A stretch of DNA of 64,000 bases from DATBFU01 sp035498405. GTDB taxonomy: Bacteria > Acidobacteriota > Thermoanaerobaculia > UBA5066 > Gp7-AA6. Position numbers and translations under genes: made by a program. Each line of letters opens with the position of its first letter. Within the stretch, counting starts at the first letter, position 1. Where the stretch lies: contig DATKAE010000031.1 in NCBI GenBank assembly GCA_035498405.1, positions 1-64,000 of the forward strand, in the 5' to 3' direction. Below are positions 1-7,918 of this stretch, piece by piece. Below the pieces are notes generated by a model. The model saw only the letters and a list, made by a program, of their open reading frames with translations. It was not told the DNA's origin and did no database searches.

Positions 1-240
1 CAAGATCTTCCCCGCCGGCGGGTCGACACCCACCGTCTCGACGCTCAACTACGTCGCTGGACAAGTCATCGCCAACGCCGCTGTCGTGCCGCTCGGGACC
101 GGAGGCGCGATCACGGTCACCGCCGGCGTCTCCGGCACCGATCTGATCCTCGACACCAACGGCTACTACGACAACAGCGGGATCATCACGCAGGTCAGCC
201 CCGGGACCGGCCTGTCCGGCGGCGGGACCTCCGGCAACGT
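1..240 (+). repeat. Direct repeat copy A (shared N-terminal module)
   Basis: Bases 1-240 are nearly identical to 1931-2170. I count about 3 mismatches in the first ~175 bases, with more divergence near the end. The similarity probably continues left of the window. It encodes the same part of two tandem surface proteins. Confidence 0.9.
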
Positions 241-1447
241 GACTCTCGGCCTCGCCGACGGCGGAGTCGGCACGGCGCAGCTCTCCCCGACCGGATCGAG
301 CGGCGGCCAGGCTCTCGTCTCCAACGGCTCGGCCGTCTCCTGGGGCAGCCCATCGAGCGCGACGAATTTTTCCGGCTCTCTTGCCGGGGAGGTGACGGGA
401 ACGCAGAGCGCCACCACCGTCTCCAACGCCACAGCCGCCGACACGGCCAACGCCATCGTCCGCCGCGATGGCGCCGGAGGATTCGCCGCCGGAACCGTGA
501 CCCTCTCCGGCAACCTGACCCTGCCGGCCTCCTCCTCGACTTCGGGAGCACTTCTGCAGGGGGGAAGCCGCCTCCTCCATACGTCTGGCAGCGGCAACGT
601 CTTTCTCGGCGGGAATTCCGGGAACCCCACGGTCACCGGCTTCGGCAACACGGCGGCCGGGGACGGCACTCTTCCCGTCGTCGGCAGTGGCGGAGGCAAC
701 ACGGCTCTCGGGACGTTCGCGCTCAACGTCGACTCGACCGGTGGCAGTAACACGGCCGCCGGCTACCTGGCGCTCGCCAACAACGTCGCCGGAAACGCGA
801 ATATCGCCGTTGGAGTCGATGCGCTCGTAGAGAACACATCGGGCAGCAACAACATCGCCATGGGATACAACGCCGGAGGAAATCTCACGACGGAGAGCAA
901 CGGCATTCACATCGGCAACTCAGGAGCTCCGGGCGACGACGCAACCATTCGAATCGGCACCGGTGGCCTACACACCCGGTTCTTCGTCGCCGGCGTCCGG
1001 GGCGTGACGACGGGCTCGGCTACCGGATTGAATGTTCTCATCGACGCCAACGGGCAGCTGGGCACCATCTCCTCTTCGGTGACGACGAAGAGGGACATCG
1101 AGGACATCGATCAAGAGCGGGCGCTGCTCTTGAAGCTGCGGCCGGTCTCCTTCTTCTACAAGACCGACACCGAAGGGATCCGCCAGTATGGGCTGGTCGC
1201 GGAAGAGGTGGCGAAAGTCTTCCCGGAACTGGTGCAGTTCTCCGCCGACGGTCAGCCCGAGACGGTGCGGTACCACTTCCTGGCGCCGCTTCTCCTGAGC
1301 GAGCTCCAGTGCCAACAGAAGACGATCGTCGACCAGGAGCGGATGATCGCGACGCAGAGTGAGGAGATGAAGAACCTGGCCTCGCGCCTGCAGAGGCTCG
1401 AGGAGCAGATCGCTCGGACGGCAGCCGGCACCGTGCCGCGCCAGTAG
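2..1447 (+). CDS. Exported fibre-like protein with C-terminal S74 chaperone domain, 5' truncated
   Basis: The reading frame is open from the left edge, so the true start lies outside the window. The first ~60 codons match the N-terminal module of the next gene (its residues ~142-205, ending NGYYDN). A low-complexity Gly/Ser/Thr stalk follows, then a run of NTA.G..AL type repeats resembling trimeric adhesin head repeats (residues ~200-290 of the visible part). The C-terminus carries SSVTTKRDIEDI and a predicted coiled coil rich in Glu/Gln, matching the peptidase S74 (endosialidase intramolecular chaperone) family. That family helps trimeric fibres fold and then cleaves itself off. Role inferred: secreted or surface-anchored trimeric fibre or adhesin. 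The family is also common in phage tail spikes, but no phage genes are nearby. The substrate or partner is unknown. Confidence 0.8.
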   Translation, partial: KIFPAGGSTPTVSTLNYVAGQVIANAAVVPLGTGGAITVTAGVSGTDLILDTNGYYDNSGIITQVSPGTGLSGGGTSGNVTLGLADGGVGTAQLSPTGSSGGQALVSNGSAVSWGSPSSATNFSGSLAGEVTGTQSATTVSNATAADTANAIVRRDGAGGFAAGTVTLSGNLTLPASSSTSGALLQGGSRLLHTSGSGNVFLGGNSGNPTVTGFGNTAAGDGTLPVVGSGGGNTALGTFALNVDSTGGSNTAAGYLALANNVAGNANIAVGVDALVENTSGSNNIAMGYNAGGNLTTESNGIHIGNSGAPGDDATIRIGTGGLHTRFFVAGVRGVTTGSATGLNVLIDANGQLGTISSSVTTKRDIEDIDQERALLLKLRPVSFFYKTDTEGIRQYGLVAEEVAKVFPELVQFSADGQPETVRYHFLAPLLLSELQCQQKTIVDQERMIATQSEEMKNLASRLQRLEEQIARTAAGTVPRQ

Positions 1448-1505
1448 CACCGAACGAGGCAACGACGCGCCTGGGAAAGGTGCAGGAAGGGCAGGAGGAG
1501 GAGCC

Positions 1506-3401
1506 ATGAGCCACACGCCTCGCAAGATTGGTCTGTTGTTGTCGGTCGTTTTGCTGGCCTCACCCACCGCGGCTCAGGAAGAGCCGGCCATCACCAACTG
1601 GGGCGCGCCGCTCCTCTGGAGCCCGATCGGCGCTCCTCACAGAAGTGGCGACGCGCGCCGCGTGGATGAGCTCTCCGTTTCGGGGCATGGTCGGGCGGAA
1701 CTCTCCTTGGCCTCGGTCCCGACCGTGCCTTTGCCTCTGATCGGCATCACGCCCTGCCGCATCGCCAACACGACCGGCAACGGCGGCTTCTCCGGCGCCT
1801 ACGGCCCGCCCGCAATGTCACAGGGCGTCCCACGCGACTTCACCCTGACCGGCCAGTGCGGCATCCCCGCCTCGGCCAGCGCCGTCTCCTTGAATGTCAC
1901 CGTGACCAACACGGCCGGACCCGGCTTCATCAAGATCTTCCCCGCCGGCGGGTCGACACCCACCGTCTCGACTCTCAACTACGTCGCTGGACAAGTCATC
2001 GCCAACGCCGCCGTCGTGCCGCTCGGGACCGGAGGCGCGATCACGGTCACCGCCGGCGTCTCCGGCACCGACCTGATCCTCGACACCAACGGCTACTACG
2101 ACAACACCGGCATCATCACGCAGGTCAGCCCCGGGACCGGCCTCTCTGGAGGCGGCACCTCCGGCAACGTGACACTGGACGTGAACTTCGGAGGCACCGG
2201 CGCGGCCGCCACCGCTTCCCGCAGCGACCACACGCACTCGACCGCCGACCTGGTCTCCGGTCTTCTCGCCAGCGCGAGGCTCGGCGGAACATACTCGAAC
2301 GCCCTCACGCTCTCGAGTCCGCTAAACACAATATCGGGCAACGGCGCCGGCCTCGCCAACGTGAATGCGGTGACGCTCCAGGGGCTGCCGGCAAGTGCCT
2401 TCCAGCCGCGCTACGCAAGGACCGTTGTCGTCAGTCCCGTGGGAACGCCGGTACAGAATGGCGCCGCGCTCGAAAACGCGCTCAACGGAATCACGACCGC
2501 CTCGGCCAGCAATCCCTGGCTCGTCAAGATCGAGCCCGGTGTCTACGACCTGGCAGGCAACCTTATCTTCATGCAGCCCTTCGTCGACATCGAGGGCTCC
2601 GGCGAGCTGGTTACCCTGATTCAAACGGCCACGTCGGTCGCCGCGAGCGGTGCGAGCAACGCCGAGATGCGGCTTCTGACGCTTCAGAACGTGGGCGGCG
2701 TCGCCAGCGTGAACGGGTTTCAGAGCGCCGCCTCTTCTCGCCTCACCCACGTGGCTATCTTGGTATCGGGTGGAACGAGCTCGAACTATGGAATCTACTG
2801 CGGTGGCCCCTCCTCTCCGCTCCTCACCGACGTCACGGTTTCCGTGACGGGCACGGCCACCGCCAATTCCTGGGGAATTCAAACCTTCTCTACCTCGGCG
2901 GAGATGCGCCGAGTCCGCGTGGCGGTCGACGCGGCAGGAGGGACCTTCAGCTACGGAATCTCCAACGGCGGGGGTTCACCCACGATTCAGGACGCCGTCG
3001 TCAGCGCCACCGGTGGAACCGCGAACTACGCGATCGTGAGCGGCGGAGGGTCCACTCCCAAGCTCGTCCACGTCACCGCCACCGGCGACGGAGGCTCCTA
3101 CGGCTGGGGCATGTACGTGGAGGCCTCGACGGCCGAGATCATCGACAGCGTTCTCGTCGGAAACCGCGGCTCAACCAGCAGCCAGGGCATTGTCTGTGTG
3201 GCAACGGCGACTGCCCCGATCACGATTCGAAACACCCGCATCGCGGGGGGCGACCTTTCGCTCAGCGTCGGCTCCAACTACACCGTGCGCGTGGGCGCCT
3301 CCGAGCTCGACGGGCCTGTCTTCGCCGCGTTCGGAGCGACGCTCGCTTGCGTAGGGGCCTTCGACGCGAACTTCGCCGCGCTCAGTACGACGTGCAACTA
3401 G
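1506..3401 (+). CDS. Exported right-handed beta-helix protein
   Basis: This is a 631-residue protein starting at an ATG preceded by GGAGGAGGAG. Residues 1-23 form a signal peptide ending ..PTAAQ. Residues ~75-205 hold a module with PCR near its start, then GQCGIPASASAVSLNVTVT and a terminal NGYYDN. It resembles a module seen at the ends of many exported actinobacterial and acidobacterial proteins, and a related copy ends the protein at 50.1 kb. A glycine-rich stalk follows. From ~residue 290 to the end the sequence shows repeating short beta strands and IYCGG / ISNGG / IVSGG turns typical of a pectate-lyase-like beta-helix, as in DUF1565-type proteins. No catalytic residues can be assigned. 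It probably acts outside the cell. It lies 58 bp behind the truncated fibre gene, with which it shares the repeat. Confidence 0.8.
   Translation: MSHTPRKIGLLLSVVLLASPTAAQEEPAITNWGAPLLWSPIGAPHRSGDARRVDELSVSGHGRAELSLASVPTVPLPLIGITPCRIANTTGNGGFSGAYGPPAMSQGVPRDFTLTGQCGIPASASAVSLNVTVTNTAGPGFIKIFPAGGSTPTVSTLNYVAGQVIANAAVVPLGTGGAITVTAGVSGTDLILDTNGYYDNTGIITQVSPGTGLSGGGTSGNVTLDVNFGGTGAAATASRSDHTHSTADLVSGLLASARLGGTYSNALTLSSPLNTISGNGAGLANVNAVTLQGLPASAFQPRYARTVVVSPVGTPVQNGAALENALNGITTASASNPWLVKIEPGVYDLAGNLIFMQPFVDIEGSGELVTLIQTATSVAASGASNAEMRLLTLQNVGGVASVNGFQSAASSRLTHVAILVSGGTSSNYGIYCGGPSSPLLTDVTVSVTGTATANSWGIQTFSTSAEMRRVRVAVDAAGGTFSYGISNGGGSPTIQDAVVSATGGTANYAIVSGGGSTPKLVHVTATGDGGSYGWGMYVEASTAEIIDSVLVGNRGSTSSQGIVCVATATAPITIRNTRIAGGDLSLSVGSNYTVRVGASELDGPVFAAFGATLACVGAFDANFAALSTTCN
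1931..2170 (+). repeat. Direct repeat copy B (shared N-terminal module)
   Basis: Partner of bases 1-240. The near identity stops where the two proteins diverge into different C-terminal halves (shortly after the LSGGGTSGNVTL codons). Confidence 0.9.
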
Positions 3402-3460
3402 TTCGGATTCCGCCGCATCGCGAGGCGGGGAGGGTCTCCGAAGGGACTCCTCCGGACTTG

Positions 3461-3874
3461 CTACTTGCGGCCGATGACGGCGGCGCCAATCCCGACGACG
3501 GCGAGAACTCCGAGCAGGAGGCCCCACCGCACGCGACGGCGGCGGCGCGGCCGGACGCCCTCCATCCAGTCCTCGGCGAGCTTCGAGCCCTTCTCGGCGA
3601 GAAGCTCGACCAGTTCCTCACCCTGCTTGCGCGCGTCCTCGTACAGCTTCGCGCCGCGCTCGACGGCGTCGTCTCTCACGTCCTCGAGGTCGGGACGCGC
3701 CTTCTTGAAGCCTTTCTTCAGGCTCTCGGTCGCCTGCTCGAAGAAGGCGTCCGTGTCGAAGGGCTTGCGGCGGCGCATGCTCTCGAGCAGGATCGGCAGC
3801 GCGACTCTTGTCACGAGCGGGATGACGACGGGCGCGAGCGCCCTGGCGGTATCGCGTGGAAGGGAGCGAGCCAT
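3461..3874 (-). CDS. Small helical membrane-anchored protein, unknown function
   Basis: I chose the ATG at 3874 because GGAGG lies 5 bases upstream; an in-frame ATG at 3895 has no such site. The product is ~137 residues. It has an N-terminal hydrophobic helix (APVVIPLVTRVALPIL), a long charged amphipathic helical region rich in Lys/Glu/Asp/Arg (~residues 35-100), a basic patch RPRRRRRVRW and one C-terminal membrane segment (LLLGVLAVVGIGAAVIG). I recognise no family. The layout resembles YtxH-like or other envelope stress proteins, but that is only resemblance. It is divergent from the next gene, with 27 bp between the starts. Confidence 0.6.
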   Translation of the reverse strand: MARSLPRDTARALAPVVIPLVTRVALPILLESMRRRKPFDTDAFFEQATESLKKGFKKARPDLEDVRDDAVERGAKLYEDARKQGEELVELLAEKGSKLAEDWMEGVRPRRRRRVRWGLLLGVLAVVGIGAAVIGRK

Positions 3875-3901
3875 AATGACCTCCGAAGACACCATTAGAT
3901 C

Positions 3902-4819
3902 ATGGCGACCGGAAAGCCCGCGGCTGGCCTGCTCCTCCTGATCCTTCTCGCCCCTCTAACTCCTGCGCCCACAAGCGACGGGCGCGTCGAGGCCGTGGTC
4001 CTCGGCATTGCGCAGGACGGCGGTGTGCCGCATCTGGGCTGCCGGCAGGCGCTCTGTGTCGAGGCGCGCAAGGACCCTTCGAAGCGCCGTCTCGTGGCCT
4101 CGCTCGGCCTCATCGACACCGCTGCCCGGAAGCGCCTCCTGATCGACGCCACACCCGACTTCCAGGAGCAGGTCGAGCGGCTCGGCGGGCTCCCCGACGC
4201 GATCCTGCTGACGCACGCGCACATCGGCCACTATCTCGGATTGGCCGATCTCGGTCGCGAGGTCTTCAACTCCCGGGAGCTCCCCGTCTACTGCACCGCT
4301 TCGATGGCGAGATTCCTGCGCGAGAACCGGCCCTGGAGCCGACTGGTCGAGCGCGGGAACATCGCGATCCACGAGATCGAAGCCGGCCGGGAGTTCCCGT
4401 TGACGGAGAACCTGCGGGCGACCGCGATTGCCGTGCCGCATCGCGACGAGGATTCCGACACCGTCGCCTACCTCGTCGCCGGACCGCAGGCCCGCATACT
4501 CTGGCTGCCCGACATCGACCGGTGGGAGAAGTGGGATCGACGGATCGGCGATTTCGCCGCGGATCCGCAGCTCACCGCGTTTCTCGACGGGACGTTCTAT
4601 TCGGTCGACGAGATACCGGGCCGGGCCATCCAGGCCATCCCGCATCCCCTGGTGCCGGACACGGTCGTGCTTCTCTCTGCCTCGGGCCGACCCAAGGCCA
4701 AGATCTTCTTCACACATCTCAATCACACCAATCGGTTGTTGTGGGACGACTCCGCCGTCAAAGACCTCGAGGCTCGAGGATTCCATGTGGCCCGGGCCGG
4801 AGATCGGTTTCCGCTCTAA
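3902..4819 (+). CDS. PqqB-like metallo-beta-lactamase-fold protein, exported
   Basis: This 305-residue protein has a hydrophobic N-terminal leader (LLLLILLAPLTP). The body follows the PqqB branch of the metallo-beta-lactamase fold: LGIAQDGGVPHLGC near residue 35, THAHIGHYLGL near residue 105, a later IPHPLV, and FFTHLNHTNRLL near the C-terminus. The last corresponds to the HxNxTNP(I/L)L signature of PqqB. The usual HxHxDH site is HAHIGH here, so the Asp that binds the second metal is replaced by Gly. No other pqq genes are in the window, so a role in PQQ synthesis is doubtful. Acidobacterial genomes often carry solitary PqqB-like proteins. The substrate is unknown. Confidence 0.75.
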   Translation: MATGKPAAGLLLLILLAPLTPAPTSDGRVEAVVLGIAQDGGVPHLGCRQALCVEARKDPSKRRLVASLGLIDTAARKRLLIDATPDFQEQVERLGGLPDAILLTHAHIGHYLGLADLGREVFNSRELPVYCTASMARFLRENRPWSRLVERGNIAIHEIEAGREFPLTENLRATAIAVPHRDEDSDTVAYLVAGPQARILWLPDIDRWEKWDRRIGDFAADPQLTAFLDGTFYSVDEIPGRAIQAIPHPLVPDTVVLLSASGRPKAKIFFTHLNHTNRLLWDDSAVKDLEARGFHVARAGDRFPL

Positions 4820-4868
4820 CCGCGAGGCCGGCCTCCCCGCCGCACCCGTGACCTGTTAGCATTCGAGC

Positions 4869-5291
4869 GTGGCGGCCTCCTCCCGTTCCTCCGTCCCGCA
4901 GCCCGTGCTCCCGTGGCGGGCGACGGCGCGGCACCCGACGACGTTCCCGGAGGGGTACTGGAAGACGGTTGTCTGGCGGGGGTTGAAGCTCCGCTGTCCG
5001 GTGTGCGGGAAGGGAAAGCTCTTCCGGACCTATTTCGCGATGAACGACCACTGTGCCTGCTGCGGCGTGGGATTCGCGCGCGAGCACGGACAGTGGGTGG
5101 GCTCCCTCGACATCAACACGCTCTTGACCGCCATCGTGCTGATGGCGGGAGTCGCATTCGGCCCGCAGTGGCCCATCCGCACGAGCCTCGCCGTGTGGTG
5201 CACTGCCGCCGTCGTGTTTCCCCTCGTCTCCTTCCGTTTCAGCCGCGGCGTATGGACGGCGATCGTGCACCTGACGGGGGGGGTCTATTAG
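4869..5291 (+). CDS. DUF983 family zinc-ribbon membrane protein
   Basis: The protein has 140 residues and starts at GTG. After a 30-residue N-terminal tail come two Cys pairs, CPVC (near 44) and CACC (near 63), forming a likely zinc ribbon around LFRTYFAMNDHC. Two membrane segments follow (INTLLTAIVLMAGVAF and a second hydrophobic stretch after residue ~105). This is the pattern of DUF983, a small family of inner-membrane proteins of unknown function found in proteobacteria and acidobacteria. It lies 49 bp behind the PqqB-like gene on the same strand and may be co-transcribed with it. Start choice is uncertain because no strong ribosome-binding site precedes the GTG. Confidence 0.75.
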   Translation: MAASSRSSVPQPVLPWRATARHPTTFPEGYWKTVVWRGLKLRCPVCGKGKLFRTYFAMNDHCACCGVGFAREHGQWVGSLDINTLLTAIVLMAGVAFGPQWPIRTSLAVWCTAAVVFPLVSFRFSRGVWTAIVHLTGGVY

Positions 5292-5295
5292 CAGG

Positions 5296-5330
5296 GGTTA
5301 GGGGCTAGGGGTTAGGAGCTAGGGGCTAGG
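5296..5330 (+). repeat. Short tandem repeat (GGTTAGGGGCTAGG units)
   Basis: Two 14-base units, GGTTAGGGGCTAGG and GGTTAGGAGCTAGG, are followed by a half unit GGCTAGG, immediately after the DUF983 stop codon. The G-runs could form a G-quadruplex on this strand. Confidence 0.85.
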
Positions 5331-5500
5331 ACGCAGATGACGCACAATCGCAAAGTGACCAGTTCGGAGAAGAAGGATCGAGCGGAGCGCGAGCGCCGAA
5401 ACGAGGAACGCCGACGCGAGCACCGCCGACGCGAACCCCGGTTTTCCGTGGGAACTTCGTCGCGGCCGGACCGCCGAAGCGGCGACCGCCGGCGACGCGA

Positions 5501-6631
5501 CTAGCCGGCCGAGGAATCTCCTCCGAGCCCGGCCTTTAGGTCCCCCGCGAGCGCGCGGTGAAAGAGGTGCTCGCCTCCCTCGCGCCGCACCGACAGTCGG
5601 CCGGCCGAGTACGCGCGCGAGGCCAAGCCCCTCTGGACCGAATCGCAGATGGCGAGGTCCTCGTCCTGCACCCGGTTGCCCACCTCGATGGACGCCTTGT
5701 TCCGAGCAAGCGCCTCCGGTGAGGAGACGTCGGTGAAGTAGAAATCGAAGATGACGAGCGACTTCCCCGTCGAAAGGGGAAGCACCAGGTTGGTGTCCAT
5801 GACCCCTTCGTACCAGTTGATCATGAAGTTCGGATAGAACCAGTAGTAGAGGGCTCTCTCCCCCTTTCGCACGGCGCCGACCTCCGGCGCCGCCCCTTCC
5901 TGCGTCATGGGGCTGTGCTGCAGACACCAGTTGGGACCCGTCTCGATCCGGTACTCCGAGTAGTCGAGCACCGAGGAGAGCCCCTTGTGCAGGTGCGGGA
6001 CGTGGTAGCCGCCATCGAGATAGTTGTCCACGAAGACCTTCCAGTTGCAGTCGAAGGTCCATTGGCGACGCTCGACGAAGTGATACCGGTCGAGGCCGAG
6101 CGGGCGAAACTGCGAAACGAGGTCTCCCAGCGACTCGCGAAGCGATGGCCCCCCCGTCTCGACTTTCACGAAGACGAACTTCTCCCACTCCTCCACGGCC
6201 GCCGGCACGAGGCCGTTGTCGGCCTTCTCGAAGCCGCACACGCCCGCGAAGTCAGGCGTCCCCTTGAGCTCCCCGTCCAAGGAGTAGGTCCATCCGTGGT
6301 ACGGGCAGCGAAAGAGGTGGGTCCTTCCCTCGGCCCGCGGTTCCACGGCCGCGGCGTGGTGGCGGCAGACGTTGAAGAACGCGCGCACGACGCCGTCCTG
6401 TCCGCGCGCGACCAGAATCGGCTCGCCCGCGACGTCCGCCGTGAAGAAGTGCCCGGGGAGAGCGACTTGATCGGCGCGCCCGACCATCTGCCAGGTTCGA
6501 GAGAAAACCGCTCGGCGTTCGAGGTCGGTCACCCGCGGATCCACGTACCAGGAGGACGGGATCGTCCACGCGTTCTCCAGCGGCGTTTCGGCGTCGTAGC
6601 GGGCGAGGACTTCCGCGAGCGAGCCGTCCAT
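5501..6631 (-). CDS. Rieske non-heme iron oxygenase alpha subunit, choline monooxygenase-like
   Basis: The protein has 376 residues; GGAGGG lies 7 bases before the ATG. The Rieske 2Fe-2S centre is complete: Cys89-x-His91 and Cys109-x2-His112 (CRHH ... CPYHGW). The catalytic domain contains DNYLDGGYHVPHLH (202-215), with His210 and His215 as likely iron ligands. This string is very close to the signature of choline monooxygenase and related quaternary-ammonium monooxygenases (GbcA, CntA). The expected reaction is O2-dependent hydroxylation or demethylation of a small N-methylated substrate, using electrons from a separate reductase that is not visible nearby. The gene lies 19 bp behind a GcvT-like gene on the same strand, which supports methylamine-type catabolism. 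The substrate is inferred, not shown. Confidence 0.85.
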   Translation of the reverse strand: MDGSLAEVLARYDAETPLENAWTIPSSWYVDPRVTDLERRAVFSRTWQMVGRADQVALPGHFFTADVAGEPILVARGQDGVVRAFFNVCRHHAAAVEPRAEGRTHLFRCPYHGWTYSLDGELKGTPDFAGVCGFEKADNGLVPAAVEEWEKFVFVKVETGGPSLRESLGDLVSQFRPLGLDRYHFVERRQWTFDCNWKVFVDNYLDGGYHVPHLHKGLSSVLDYSEYRIETGPNWCLQHSPMTQEGAAPEVGAVRKGERALYYWFYPNFMINWYEGVMDTNLVLPLSTGKSLVIFDFYFTDVSSPEALARNKASIEVGNRVQDEDLAICDSVQRGLASRAYSAGRLSVRREGGEHLFHRALAGDLKAGLGGDSSAG

Positions 6632-6650
6632 TTCGGGTCCCTCCTCGCGA

Positions 6651-7847
6651 CTAGACGGGTGCGGCGGTCTTCCGCTTCGGATTGAAGAAGGGCGTCTTGA
6701 CGACCGCCGCCGGCACGCGGTGCCGCACGGCTTCGACCGTCAGCTCCATCTCGAGCTTCGACCCCGGCGCCGCATGCTCGCGCGCCACGGTCGCGAGCGC
6801 GATCAGTTTCTTCAACGTCGGCGACCAGGTCGTCGAAGTGGCCTTTCCCACCTGACCCAGGCGCCCATAGACCGGGACGGCCACGCGCGAGGCCGCGGCC
6901 GGAACCTGCGGTGGCAGGCCCACCGCGTCAAACAGCCCCTCCACACGGGTCCAGTCGACTTCCAACCCGACGATCTCGCGGGGATGGCCGTCGTGTTTCT
7001 CCCGACGAAGCGCGGCCTGTCCGACGAACCGCCCCTTGTCGAGATCCACCAGCCGGTAGAGCCCCATCTCGAACGGCGAGTACTTCTGGGACGGAATCAA
7101 AGCCTTCTTGCTGCTGTGGAAGTCGACGTCGATCAGGAGCAAGCCCGCCTCGATCCGCGCAACGTCCAACGCCAGCATTCCGGCCGGCTGGATGTCGAAG
7201 CCGCGGCCGCCCTCCATCAAGGCATCCCAGACTCGGCCCGCCTCGCCCCAGGGGATCCAGATCTCATAGCCCAAGTCTCCCGTATAGCCGGTCCGCGAGA
7301 TCTCGACCGCCACGCCGCCGATCTTGCCTTTCGTCACGCGGAAGTACTTCAGGTTCTCGATCGGCGCCTCGGCGACGTGTTTCAGGAGGCGTCCGGACGT
7401 CGGCCCCTGCAGGGCGAGCGAGGCGACCTGCTCGGAGATGTCCTCGATCTTCACGTCGAGGCCGAGCGCGTTCTGCTGGAACCAGCGCAGCGACGGATCG
7501 GCCGCCGTCCAGCGGTAGAGGTTTTCCTCGAGCCGGGAGACCGTTCCGTCGTCGATCGTCTTGCCCTGCTCGTCGCACCAGGGCGTGTAGATCACCTGGC
7601 CGACCGAGATCTTCCGCAGATCGCGTGTCACGATGCGGTCGACTAAGCGCGTCGCGTCGGGTCCGGAGACCCGGTACTTGTAGAGGGGCGAGACATCGAT
7701 CAGCGCCGCCGCATTGCGGATCGCGTTGTACTCGTGCTCGTGATGCGTTTCGTACGCGGAGACCGCGTAGTAGCCGGACCAGTCGCGGTAGTTCAGACTC
7801 TCGCAGAGCGCCAGGGTCTTCTCGTGGACGGCCGTTCCGATCGGCAC
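6651..7847 (-). CDS. GcvT-like aminomethyltransferase / folate-binding demethylase
   Basis: I place the start at a GTG (VPIGTAVHEKT) with AGAAGAGG upstream. The frame stays open to an ATG at 7919, but that ATG would overlap the start of the divergent gene. The ~398-residue product matches the aminomethyltransferase (GcvT) fold: IDVSPLYKYRVSG, RIVTRDLRK, LALQGPTSGRLL, RTGYTGDLGYEIW and a C-terminal barrel with VGKATSTTWSPTL. GcvT-like proteins move a one-carbon unit from an aminomethyl or N-methyl group to tetrahydrofolate (glycine cleavage, dimethylglycine and sarcosine oxidation). No gcvH or gcvP is present, so this is more likely a substrate demethylase working with the adjacent Rieske oxygenase. 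Confidence 0.82.
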   Translation of the reverse strand: MPIGTAVHEKTLALCESLNYRDWSGYYAVSAYETHHEHEYNAIRNAAALIDVSPLYKYRVSGPDATRLVDRIVTRDLRKISVGQVIYTPWCDEQGKTIDDGTVSRLEENLYRWTAADPSLRWFQQNALGLDVKIEDISEQVASLALQGPTSGRLLKHVAEAPIENLKYFRVTKGKIGGVAVEISRTGYTGDLGYEIWIPWGEAGRVWDALMEGGRGFDIQPAGMLALDVARIEAGLLLIDVDFHSSKKALIPSQKYSPFEMGLYRLVDLDKGRFVGQAALRREKHDGHPREIVGLEVDWTRVEGLFDAVGLPPQVPAAASRVAVPVYGRLGQVGKATSTTWSPTLKKLIALATVAREHAAPGSKLEMELTVEAVRHRVPAAVVKTPFFNPKRKTAAPV

Positions 7848-7918
7848 ACGCGCCTCTTCTCTCGCCCTTATCCGTTTGTGGCGGGCGCCGATTATAAGTA
7901 TGCTGCCTCGCCCGAGCA
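7848..7918. promoter_or_regulatory. Divergent intergenic promoter region
   Basis: The gap of ~71 bp between the divergent GcvT-like and FAD oxidoreductase starts contains an unusually AT-rich patch for this genome. TATAAG at 7893-7898 is a plausible -10 for the rightward gene. No convincing -35 or operator palindrome was found. Confidence 0.3.

Noticed and set aside
1..3401. Prophage or tail-fibre region
   Set aside because: S74 chaperone domains occur in phage spikes, but there are no capsid, portal, terminase or integrase genes; the second protein has a signal peptide.
5337..5504. Small plus-strand frame of ~55 codons, rich in Arg and Glu, between DUF983 and the Rieske gene
   Set aside because: No ribosome-binding site, no family, extreme composition, and it overlaps the end of the Rieske gene. 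Possible but unsupported.
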